DNA of 64,000 nt from Streptomyces sp. NBC_00690 (GTDB taxonomy: Bacteria; Actinomycetota; Actinomycetes; Streptomycetales; Streptomycetaceae): assembly GCF_036226685.1 (NCBI RefSeq), contig NZ_CP109009.1:2604001-2668000 (forward strand). The letters are read 5' to 3'. Below, piece after piece: positions 33,639-40,942 of this stretch (within the stretch, counting starts at the first letter, position 1; every line of letters starts with the position of its first letter). The notes beneath the pieces are model-generated. The model worked only from the letters and a program-made list of their open reading frames with translations, did not search any database and was not told where the DNA came from. Made by a program: the position numbers and the translations under genes.

Positions 33639-34670
33639 TCAGAGTTCGACGCGCGCCGCGATGGGCAGATGGTCGCTGTCGGTCCGCGGCAGGGTCCAGG
33701 ACGACACCGGCTCGACCCCCTTCACCATGATCTGGTCGATGCGCGCCAGCGGGAAGGATGCCGGCCAACTGAAGCCGAACCCATCTCCGGCCGCGCCCTG
33801 GGTGGAACGCATCTGCGAGGTCACGGCGTTCAACGCGCGGTCATTCATCGTCCCGTTGAGGTCCCCGAGCAGGACGATCTTCCCGATCCGCTCCTTGGCG
33901 ATGGCCTCACCGAGCGCATCGGCGCTGTTGTCGCGCTGGTTGGCGGTGAAGCCCGCATGCATCTTGACCCGTACGGATGGCATGTGGGCGACGTAGACCG
34001 CGACCTCGCCCTTGGGGGTCTGAACCGTCGAGCGCATGGCGCGGGTCCACCCCACCCGGATCTCCACGGGGGAGTTGTCGACCAGGGGGTACTTGCTCCA
34101 GAGGCCGACCGTGCCCTGCACCACGTGGTACTTGTAGGTCTCCGCGAGTGCCTTGCGATAGGTGGCCACCTGGCCCTGCGGCAACTCCTGGAGGGCGAGC
34201 ACATCGGCGCCCGATGCGGCGACTTCCTTCGCCGTGCCGCTCGGGTCGGGGTTCTGCGCATTGACGTTGTGGGTGGCGACCATCAGATCGCCGCCCCCGG
34301 TCGACTTGTCGGTGAGCAGCCCGCCGAAGAGGTTGAACCAGACAATGGTCGGGAGCAGAAGGACGATCAGTGCGGTGGCCGAGCGGCGCCAGAGCGCGGC
34401 CACCAGCAGCAGGGGGATGAAGAGCAGTCCGAGCCAGGGCAGGAACGTCTCATTCAACGAGCCCATGTTCCCGATCCGGTTGGGGACCTGAGCGTGAAAG
34501 ATCATCAGCAGTGCGATGAACACTGCGGATGCGGCGATGAGCAGGCCGCGCCGCCAGATGTCATGGTCCCCGCGCCAGCCGTCCAGCAGGTGCCGGGCTC
34601 GGGATCGGGATCGAGTGAGCCGGTCCCCCGGGTCGCCGCTCCCGGTCTCGGTCTCGTACGCCTGCACCAT
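33639..34670 (-). CDS. Membrane-anchored endonuclease/exonuclease/phosphatase family protein
   Basis: This 343-aa protein has a cytosolic N-terminus, then three hydrophobic helices (about 40-60 LLIAASAVFIALLMIFHAQV, 75-95, 98-120), and a C-terminal EEP-fold domain. Domain motifs are MVATHNVNAQN, LALQELPQG, VLLGDLNGT and SDHLPI, giving the Glu, Asp-Asn and Asp-His catalytic set of Mg-dependent phosphodiesterases. The catalytic domain faces outside. Targets may be nucleic acid or phospholipid. Start is one of two nearby ATGs; the second, preceded by GAGGA, is used. Confidence 0.83.
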   Translation of the reverse strand: MVQAYETETGSGDPGDRLTRSRSRARHLLDGWRGDHDIWRRGLLIAASAVFIALLMIFHAQVPNRIGNMGSLNETFLPWLGLLFIPLLLVAALWRRSATALIVLLLPTIVWFNLFGGLLTDKSTGGGDLMVATHNVNAQNPDPSGTAKEVAASGADVLALQELPQGQVATYRKALAETYKYHVVQGTVGLWSKYPLVDNSPVEIRVGWTRAMRSTVQTPKGEVAVYVAHMPSVRVKMHAGFTANQRDNSADALGEAIAKERIGKIVLLGDLNGTMNDRALNAVTSQMRSTQGAAGDGFGFSWPASFPLARIDQIMVKGVEPVSSWTLPRTDSDHLPIAARVEL

Positions 34671-35036
34671 CAAGCCTGTCCTCACTGCCTTGCCCGCGTC
34701 ATTCCAGCCTCGACATCGACATTAGGCGATGACGGTACTGGTCTCACCGCCCTGGAGCGGCCGTACTGTCCCGATGACGATGGGGCAGCGACGGTGGTTC
34801 CTTGTATTGGGCCTGGTAGGGCGGGTGTGACCGAAGACGCACACGTCAGATGTGCTCCGGCGCGGCGTGTCGCGGCGAGGCGCTCGGGCCCAACTCCCCC
34901 GAACTGGCGGTGGCGATCCGGGTCGGTGGTCACCCGAGGGCAGAGGGGCCGTCATGGCGGTCGTGTCGCCGGAGGCGGTGCGAAATTGCGGAACCGGGGA
35001 GAGTTCGATGGGTGGGGCGCGCGGTGTGACGGGGCG
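34671..35036. other. Intergenic region without recognised features
   Basis: I see no supported gene, hairpin or repeat in these 366 bp between the EEP-family gene start and the TetR stop. Open frames here lack ribosome sites and family features. It must hold the promoter of the leftward EEP-family gene. Confidence 0.4.
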
Positions 35037-35813
35037 TCAGGAGGAGGGCCACCGCGGCGGACGGACGCCCGCGAGCACCGCATCGACGATCTGCTCCGCG
35101 CTGTCCTTCGCCCAGACGACCTCGGGTCTGAGCACAGTGCGCACGAGGATCGGTCCGACGAACAGATCGCCCAGCAAATCGAAGTCGAGGTCGTCGCGGA
35201 TCTCGCCGTCGGCGATGCCGCGACGCAGTACCTCGTCCATCTGAAGTCGCCGCGGAAGCACGGAGACCCGGTGGTGCATCTCCCACAGCCGGGGATAGCT
35301 CTGCATCTGTGCGAACACGCTGACGAGCAGCGCCGACGACCTCTTGGCGAGGCCGCGCCGGTGGATGTTCTCCATCAGGACGACCAGGTCGTCGCGCAGG
35401 GAGGTGCCGGGCAGCGGTGGGTCCTCGGGGTCCAGGGAGCGGACGACGTCGACGAGGAGGGCTTCCTTGCCTTCCCAACGCCGATAGATGGTGGCCTTGC
35501 CGACGCCCGCCGTGCGGGCGATGCGCTCGATGGAGAGGTCGGAGAGGGGGATGCCCTCCTCGATCAGCCGCAGGGTGGCCTCGACGATGGCCCGCTCGGC
35601 CGCCTCGCTCCGGGGGCGGCCCCGTCGGACGGGTGGGCGGTCGGGGCCCGGGGTGGTGGGGGCGCTCGGGCCGGGCCGGTCGGTGGGGGCGCCGGGGCCG
35701 GTCGGCCCGTCGTCCAGGTCAGGACCGGCTCCCCGATCGTCCTCGACGCCTGACGCGGGTGGCGGAGTCCGCGAGCCGGCGCGATATTCCTCGGGCCGCT
35801 TCTTCACGGGCAC
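35037..35813 (-). CDS. TetR family transcriptional regulator, probable exporter repressor
   Basis: This 258-aa protein has a TetR HTH at residues about 85-130 (IVEATLRLIEEGIPLSDLSI, then ERIARTAGVGKATIYRRWEG) and a helical C-domain. A Pro/Gly-rich low-complexity N-terminus of about 70 residues precedes the HTH. The GTG start is uncertain: another GTG lies two codons downstream, and the frame stays open upstream through an 8-bp tandem repeat. It lies 164 bp downstream of the MFS exporter gene on the same strand, and a perfect palindrome precedes that exporter, so it probably represses the exporter. Confidence 0.8.
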   Translation of the reverse strand: MPVKKRPEEYRAGSRTPPPASGVEDDRGAGPDLDDGPTGPGAPTDRPGPSAPTTPGPDRPPVRRGRPRSEAAERAIVEATLRLIEEGIPLSDLSIERIARTAGVGKATIYRRWEGKEALLVDVVRSLDPEDPPLPGTSLRDDLVVLMENIHRRGLAKRSSALLVSVFAQMQSYPRLWEMHHRVSVLPRRLQMDEVLRRGIADGEIRDDLDFDLLGDLFVGPILVRTVLRPEVVWAKDSAEQIVDAVLAGVRPPRWPSS

Positions 35814-35846
35814 ATCCGCTCGCTCTCTGTCGCTCTGTCGGTCTTT

Positions 35847-35894
35847 CGCGCTGTCGCGCTGTCGCGCTGTCGCGCTGTCGCGCTGTCGCGCTGT
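35847..35894. repeat. Six tandem copies of the 8-bp unit CGCGCTGT
   Basis: Six perfect units lie between the MFS exporter stop and the likely TetR start, followed by a degenerate copy. Because 8 bp is not a multiple of 3, expansion by one unit changes the reading frame upstream of the TetR gene. Confidence 0.8.
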
Positions 35895-35977
35895 CGCTCT
35901 GCCACGATCAGCGCCGCCGTCCGGGGCGCTCGGCCCGTCCACTCGCCGATTGTCCCCGATGGGGACGCCCGCGGTGA

Positions 35978-37711
35978 TCAGCGCTCGGCGGAAGGGGCCG
36001 CGGGCTGCGATGGGGTGCCCAGCACCTTGCGCTCCTGGTCCGCCGCAGGCGTGCCCTGGGGGTCGGGGATGTGAGGGGCCTGGCCGACCAGCACGGGAGC
36101 CGTCTCCTGATCGGTTGAAGACTGCCCGGTCGAGGGCCGTGGACGACCGGGCAGCCAGCGTAGGACGACCACGACCCCGAGCAGGGCGACCGCAGCCGCA
36201 CAGACCGCGGTGAGGTGCATGGCGTCGATAAAGGCCGCATTGGCCCGGTCGATCAACTGCCCGCCGGCCGGACCCAACTGGTCGGCGACGGCGAGGCTCC
36301 CCTCGATCGACTCCCCCGCGGTGTGGCGCACGCCGACCGGGAGGTTCGCCAACTCCCCCTCCATCTCGGCGCGGTAGCGGATGGAGAGCAGGGAGCCGAG
36401 CACGGCGACCCCGAGCGCCCCGCCGACCTGGCGGAAGGTGTTGCTGACCGCCGATCCCGAACCCGCCTTCTCCCGGGGCAGGGACTGCATCACGGCGGTG
36501 GTGACCGGCACGGTGATGTGCGACATCCCGACGCCCTGGACGAAGAGGGAGACCCCGAAGACCCACATGGGTGTCGACTCGTCGAAGAAGGCGAAGGACC
36601 CGAGTCCCACCGCGATCAGGACCAATGCCATCGCGCAGACCGCACGGGCCCCGAAGCGCGCGACGACCAGCCTGGCGCGCGGCGAGAAGAACATCTGGGC
36701 GAGCGCGAGCGGCAGGACGAGGAGCCCGCACTCCAGGGCGCTATAGCCACGCACGCTCTGGAGGTAGAAGGCCGAGAGGAAGGTCACTCCCATCATCGCG
36801 AAGAAGACGAGGGCGATGGCGACCACGGAAGCGGAGAAGGCGGGCATCCGGAAGTAGTTCATGTCGATCGCCGGATGGGAGCTGCGCTTCTCGTGCCAGA
36901 CGAAAGCCACCAGCACGGCGATGCCACCGAGCACGGAGAGGAGCACGGTCGGCTCGGTGAAGTCGGCGAGTTCGCCGCCGCGGATGATCCCGTAGACCAG
37001 GAGCACCAGACCGACGATGGACAGGAGTACGCCGACGGGGTCGGTGCGCCCGGGCGCGGGGTCCTTGGATTCGGGCACCAGGACCGCCATGGCGATGAAG
37101 GCGACGATCACCACGGGCACGTTGACCAAGAAGATGGAGCCCCACCAGAAGTGTTCGAGGAGCACCCCGCCGGTGACGGGCCCGATCGCGATGCCGAGGC
37201 CGACGCTGCCCGCCCAGATGCCGATCGCCTTGGGCTGCTCGTCGCGCTCGAAGACGTGCATCAGGACGGCGAGGGTGGCGGGCATGACGAAGGCCGCGCC
37301 GAAGCCCATCACGCCCCGGTACGCGATGAGCTCACCGGGCGAGGTGGAGAAGGCGGCGAGTGCCGATCCGACGCCGAAGACCACGATCCCGAAGAGCAGC
37401 ACCTTCTTGCGGCCGATGCGGTCGCCGAGCAGACCGGCGGTGAAGAGCAGACCGGCGAACAGCAGCGTGTAGGAGTTGATCGCCCACTCCAGCTCACCCT
37501 GGGTGGCTCCGATGCCGGTGGGGGCCGGGCTGGCGATGGTCTTGACGGCCACGTTGAGGATCGAGTTGTCGAGGACGACGATGATCAGGCTGAACGTCAG
37601 GACGGTGAGGATCGCCCAGCGGCGCCGGTGCACGGCCGCGGGTATCCGCGGCCCGTCGCCCGGCGCCACGGGGGCACCGAGGGGGCCGGACGATGGCTGC
37701 GGAGTCGACAT
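35978..37711 (-). CDS. MFS drug exporter, DHA2/EmrB-QacA type (14 helices)
   Basis: This 577-aa membrane protein has about 14 hydrophobic helices. Motifs are [20 protein letters not shown] in helix 1, [15 protein letters not shown] (motif A), and [20 protein letters not shown] (motif C), as in proton-coupled drug efflux pumps. The cytosolic C-terminus is about 60 residues. A TetR gene lies downstream on the same strand and a perfect 19-bp palindrome covers the promoter, giving a standard TetR-controlled exporter. The substrate is not predictable. The ATG has a weak ribosome site. Confidence 0.9.
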   Translation of the reverse strand: MSTPQPSSGPLGAPVAPGDGPRIPAAVHRRRWAILTVLTFSLIIVVLDNSILNVAVKTIASPAPTGIGATQGELEWAINSYTLLFAGLLFTAGLLGDRIGRKKVLLFGIVVFGVGSALAAFSTSPGELIAYRGVMGFGAAFVMPATLAVLMHVFERDEQPKAIGIWAGSVGLGIAIGPVTGGVLLEHFWWGSIFLVNVPVVIVAFIAMAVLVPESKDPAPGRTDPVGVLLSIVGLVLLVYGIIRGGELADFTEPTVLLSVLGGIAVLVAFVWHEKRSSHPAIDMNYFRMPAFSASVVAIALVFFAMMGVTFLSAFYLQSVRGYSALECGLLVLPLALAQMFFSPRARLVVARFGARAVCAMALVLIAVGLGSFAFFDESTPMWVFGVSLFVQGVGMSHITVPVTTAVMQSLPREKAGSGSAVSNTFRQVGGALGVAVLGSLLSIRYRAEMEGELANLPVGVRHTAGESIEGSLAVADQLGPAGGQLIDRANAAFIDAMHLTAVCAAAVALLGVVVVLRWLPGRPRPSTGQSSTDQETAPVLVGQAPHIPDPQGTPAADQERKVLGTPSQPAAPSAER

Positions 37712-37734
37712 GGCGCCACCATAGACTATTTTCG

Positions 37735-37753
37735 ATACGAGACCGTCTCGTAT
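37735..37753. promoter_or_regulatory. Perfect 19-bp palindrome, TetR-type operator of the exporter
   Basis: ATACGAGAC-C-GTCTCGTAT is symmetrical at all 18 flanking bases. It lies 24 bp upstream of the exporter ATG, next to a possible -10 (TAGTCT, 37723-37728 on the reverse strand). It is probably bound by the product of the TetR gene at 35037. Confidence 0.75.
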
Positions 37754-37882
37754 AGCAATTCTTTACTTGCGGCGACGCTCACGAGTGGGCCCCCTTCCCC
37801 GCGAGCGACACAAAGTGCCACCATGGGAGGGATCCGGGGACGCCGTCAGGGTGCCTCGAGATGACGTAAGGAGCCGTTAGCC

Positions 37883-38743
37883 ATGACGCTTCAGGCTGCC
37901 CACAAGCCCGCCGACAGCAGCAAGACGCTGTACGGCGGCAAGGGCACTCGCCGCATCACGGTCCATGACATCGCCGGCGCCAAGGATCGCGGCGAGAAGT
38001 GGCCCATGCTCACCGCCTACGACGCGATGATCGCGTCCGTCTTCGACGAGGCCGGAATCCCGGTCGTGCTCGTCGGCGACTCCATGGGGAACGCCCACCT
38101 CGGCTACGAGACCACGGTCCCGGTCACCATGGACGAGATCGCGCTGCTCTCCGCGGCCGTCGTGCGCGGCACCCGGCGGGCCATGGTCGTCGCCGACCTG
38201 CCCTTCGGCTCGTACCAGGAGAGCCCGGTCCAGGCCCTGCGCAACGCGACCCGGCTGGTGAAGGAGGCGGGCGTCGGTGCGATCAAGCTGGAGGGCGGAG
38301 AGCGCTCACTGGCCCAGACGGAGCAGATCGTGCAGGCGGGCATCCCCGTGATGTCGCACCTCGGTCTGACCCCACAGTCCGTGAACACCATGGGCTACCG
38401 CGTACAGGGCCGCGGCGACGAGGCGGCCCACCGTCTGCTGCACGACGCGAAGGCCGCTCAGGAGGCGGGCGCGTTCGCCGTCGTCCTGGAGATGGTGCCT
38501 GCGCAACTCGCAGCCGAGGTCACACGCTCGCTCCAGATCCCCACCATCGGCATCGGAGCCGGGCCCGACACCGACGCACAGGTCCTCGTCTGGACCGACA
38601 TGGCGGGCCTCACCGCCGGCAAGGTGCCCCGTTTCACCAAGCAGTACGCCGATCTGCGCAGCACGCTGGGCGATGCCGCCAAGGCATTCGCTGACGACGT
38701 CGTCGGCGGCGCGTTCCCGCAGGAGGAGCACACCTTCCACTGA
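37883..38743 (+). CDS. panB: 3-methyl-2-oxobutanoate hydroxymethyltransferase
   Basis: This 286-aa enzyme transfers a hydroxymethyl group from methylene-tetrahydrofolate to 2-oxoisovalerate, the first step to pantoate and coenzyme A. Family motifs are MLTAYDAMIASVFDEAG, VLVGDSMGNAHLGYETTVPV (metal-binding Asp), AIKLEGGERS, and the catalytic region VLEMVPAQLAAEVTRSL. Length is standard. The ATG follows AAGGAG. It is monocistronic with a strong hairpin after it; panC and panD are not in the window. Confidence 0.95.
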   Translation: MTLQAAHKPADSSKTLYGGKGTRRITVHDIAGAKDRGEKWPMLTAYDAMIASVFDEAGIPVVLVGDSMGNAHLGYETTVPVTMDEIALLSAAVVRGTRRAMVVADLPFGSYQESPVQALRNATRLVKEAGVGAIKLEGGERSLAQTEQIVQAGIPVMSHLGLTPQSVNTMGYRVQGRGDEAAHRLLHDAKAAQEAGAFAVVLEMVPAQLAAEVTRSLQIPTIGIGAGPDTDAQVLVWTDMAGLTAGKVPRFTKQYADLRSTLGDAAKAFADDVVGGAFPQEEHTFH

Positions 38744-38777
38744 GCCCGCCCGGCCCACGAGCCATCCCGGTACAGAC

Positions 38778-38815
38778 GACAGCCCGCCGATCATCCCCCG
38801 TCGGCGGGCTGTCGG
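38778..38815 (+). terminator. Terminator after panB
   Basis: CGACAGCCCGCCGA / TCGGCGGGCTGTCG form a perfect 14-bp stem over a 10-nt loop, 35 bp after the panB stop. Confidence 0.8.
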
Positions 38816-38896
38816 GGTGGTGGACTCCTCCCGGCCCTCCCGGCCCTCCCCGCCCGGCCCAGGCCCGTAGGCATCCGTAGGCGGGCTAGCAGCGAT

Positions 38897-38929
38897 CTGT
38901 CGGTGGACTGTCGGTGATCTGTCGGTCGC
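38897..38929 (+). promoter_or_regulatory. Three 11-bp direct repeats, SARP-type operator
   Basis: CTGTCGGTGGA, CTGTCGGTGAT and CTGTCGGTCGC follow each other without gaps, sharing the heptamer TGTCGGT every 11 bp. SARP activators such as ActII-ORF4 and DnrI bind heptameric direct repeats at 11-bp spacing a few bases upstream of the -10. Here the last heptamer ends 9 bp before CATCGT. The ABC exporter gene starts directly downstream and a SARP gene lies just beyond it. Confidence 0.7.
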
Positions 38930-38935
38930 GCCACC

Positions 38936-38941
38936 CATCGT
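38936..38941 (+). promoter_or_regulatory. Candidate -10 (CATCGT) of the ABC exporter operon
   Basis: CATCGT lies 7 nt before the ATG at 38949; it is a weak hexamer, consistent with a promoter that needs an activator. Confidence 0.4.
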
Positions 38942-38948
38942 GGGTCGC

Positions 38949-39998
38949 ATGACGCACTACGACCGCAGCGACACTTCCCACCGGGGCGAGGGCGCCCACA
39001 CCGTCGAGGTGAGGGGGCTGGTCAAGCACTACGGCACGACCAAGGCACTCGACGGCGTGGACCTCGACATCCCCGAGGGCACGGTGATGGGCGTACTCGG
39101 CCCCAACGGCGCAGGCAAAACCACCCTCGTGCGCTGTCTGTCCACCCTCGTCGTCCCCGACTCCGGCACCGCCAGGGTCGCCGGTTACGACGTGGTGCAC
39201 CAGCCGCACGAACTGCGGCGCACCATCGGGCTCACCGGCCAGTACGCATCCGTCGACGAGAAGCTCTCCGGGTGGGAGAACCTCCAGATGATCGGGCGGC
39301 TGCTCGACCTCTCCCGCAGGGATGCCCGTGCCCGCGCCGACGCCATGCTGGAACGCTTCTCGCTCACGGACGCGGCCAGGAGGCCCGTCATCCAGTACTC
39401 GGGCGGAATGCGCCGACGCCTCGACCTCGCCGCCTCGTTGATCGGCCGGCCCGCCGTCCTCTACCTCGACGAACCCACCACGGGGCTGGACCCCAGGACC
39501 CGCAACGAGGTCTGGGATGAGGTGGAGGGCATGGCGGACGAGGGTGTCACCGTCCTCCTCACCACGCAGTACATGGAGGAAGCCGAACAGCTCGCCGACG
39601 CATTGACCGTCGTCGATCGCGGGCGGGTCATCGCCAACGGCGGTGTGGACGAGTTGAAGGCCAAGGTCGGCGGACGCACCCTGCATATCCGCCCCAGCGA
39701 ACCCGAGCGGCTGCCCGAGATGGCTCGGGCGCTCACGGAGGCCGGCCTCGACGGAATCGCAGGAGTCAGTGTCGTCCCCGACGCCCAGTTGGTGACGGTT
39801 CCGATCCTGAGCGACGCACAACTGACCTCCGTGATCGGCGTCCTGTCGGCCCGGGGCTTCGGCATCGCCCACATCTCCACCGAACTGCCCCGCCTGGACG
39901 ACGTCTTCCTCTCCCTCACCGGCACCACCCCACCGGCCACCACCCAGCACGACTCGACCCAAGCGACCGACGCAGCCATCCCGGAGTACACCTCATGA
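38949..39998 (+). CDS. ABC exporter ATP-binding protein, DrrA family
   Basis: This 349-aa ATPase powers an ABC-2 type exporter. It has Walker A GPNGAGKTT, the signature YSGGMRRRLDLAASL, Walker B VLYLDEPTTGLD, and the DrrA-type C-terminal domain with TLHIRPSEPERLPEMARALT and LDDVFLSLTG. DrrA proteins export antibiotics or lipids. The stop overlaps the permease ATG by 4 nt. The ATG at 38949 fits the leaderless promoter; a GTG three codons earlier is an alternative. The three 11-bp repeats upstream suggest activation by the SARP at 40943. Confidence 0.9.
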   Translation: MTHYDRSDTSHRGEGAHTVEVRGLVKHYGTTKALDGVDLDIPEGTVMGVLGPNGAGKTTLVRCLSTLVVPDSGTARVAGYDVVHQPHELRRTIGLTGQYASVDEKLSGWENLQMIGRLLDLSRRDARARADAMLERFSLTDAARRPVIQYSGGMRRRLDLAASLIGRPAVLYLDEPTTGLDPRTRNEVWDEVEGMADEGVTVLLTTQYMEEAEQLADALTVVDRGRVIANGGVDELKAKVGGRTLHIRPSEPERLPEMARALTEAGLDGIAGVSVVPDAQLVTVPILSDAQLTSVIGVLSARGFGIAHISTELPRLDDVFLSLTGTTPPATTQHDSTQATDAAIPEYTS

Positions 39999-40861
39999 AC
40001 CTCGACACCTCTACCCGGCGCTCCAGCCCCATGCGGCCCATTGCGCCCAGCGCGGACGGTCGGCTTCCGAAGGTGACCGGCAAGACCCGCATCGGACCCC
40101 GGGCCCATCTGCGGCACGTCGAAGCGCTGACGCGTCGAAACGTCCTCCAGATCAAGCGGGACCCCCAGTCGATGTTCGACGTCCTGCTGATGCCGATCAT
40201 CTTCACCCTCCTCTTCGTCTACGTCTTCGGCGGCGCGATCTCCGGGCAGGGCAACCAGGCCGACTACGTCAACTACGTCGTGCCGGGGCTCATGGCGATG
40301 ATGGGCATGAGCATCGCCATGGCCGTGGGCACCGGCATCAACGACGACGTCAAGAAGGGGGTGATGGACCGGTTCCGGTCGATGCCGATCGCCCCGTCGT
40401 CGGTGCTCGTGGCGAAGATCGTCGTCGAGATCGGCCGAATGGTGGTCGCCATGACCATCCTGCTCGCGATGGGCTTCATCCTCGGCCTGGAGGTCCAGAC
40501 CTCGGTCGTGCACCTGCTCTTCGCCATGGCCCTGTCGATCGTCTTCGGGGCCTCACTGATGTGGATCTTCATCCTGCTGGGTCTCGCTCTGAACACCCCC
40601 CAGGCCGTCCAGGGAATGGCCTTCCTGGTGTTGACACCACTCCAGTTCGGTTCGTCCATCTTCGCCAAGCCGTCCACCATGCCCGACTGGCTGAAGACCT
40701 TCACCGACTACAACCCGCTCTCCAATCTCGCCGACGCGGCCCGTTTTCTGATCACCGGGGGAGATTGGGCGAACTCCGTCTGGATGACGCTGGGCTGGAC
40801 GGTGGCGATCACGCTCGTCACCGCTCCCCTGGCCATCACCGCCTTCCGCAAGCGGTCTTGA
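39995..40861 (+). CDS. ABC-2 type exporter permease, DrrB family
   Basis: This 288-aa integral membrane protein has about six helices. It starts with a 50-residue cytosolic segment, then TRRNVLQIKRDPQSMFDVLL and MPIIFTLLFVYVFGGAI. It carries the family region GVMDRFRSMPIAPSSVLVAK and ends with TAPLAITAFRKRS. It is the membrane partner of the preceding DrrA-like ATPase, translationally coupled through ATGA. The exported substrate is unknown. It is convergent with the SARP regulator gene, 81 bp apart. Confidence 0.9.
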   Translation: MNLDTSTRRSSPMRPIAPSADGRLPKVTGKTRIGPRAHLRHVEALTRRNVLQIKRDPQSMFDVLLMPIIFTLLFVYVFGGAISGQGNQADYVNYVVPGLMAMMGMSIAMAVGTGINDDVKKGVMDRFRSMPIAPSSVLVAKIVVEIGRMVVAMTILLAMGFILGLEVQTSVVHLLFAMALSIVFGASLMWIFILLGLALNTPQAVQGMAFLVLTPLQFGSSIFAKPSTMPDWLKTFTDYNPLSNLADAARFLITGGDWANSVWMTLGWTVAITLVTAPLAITAFRKRS

Positions 40862-40942
40862 GCCGGCGCGCCCGGGTGGGATCCCTCGCCAGGACGTCGA
40901 CGTCCGGGGCCTCCCCCGGGTTCCACCAAAGCGGGGGCGAGG

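Noticed and set aside
36215-37864. 549-codon open frame antisense to the MFS exporter
   Set aside because: Rich in Asp/His/Glu/Gly repeats expected from the complement of a hydrophobic protein; the exporter on the other strand is unmistakable.
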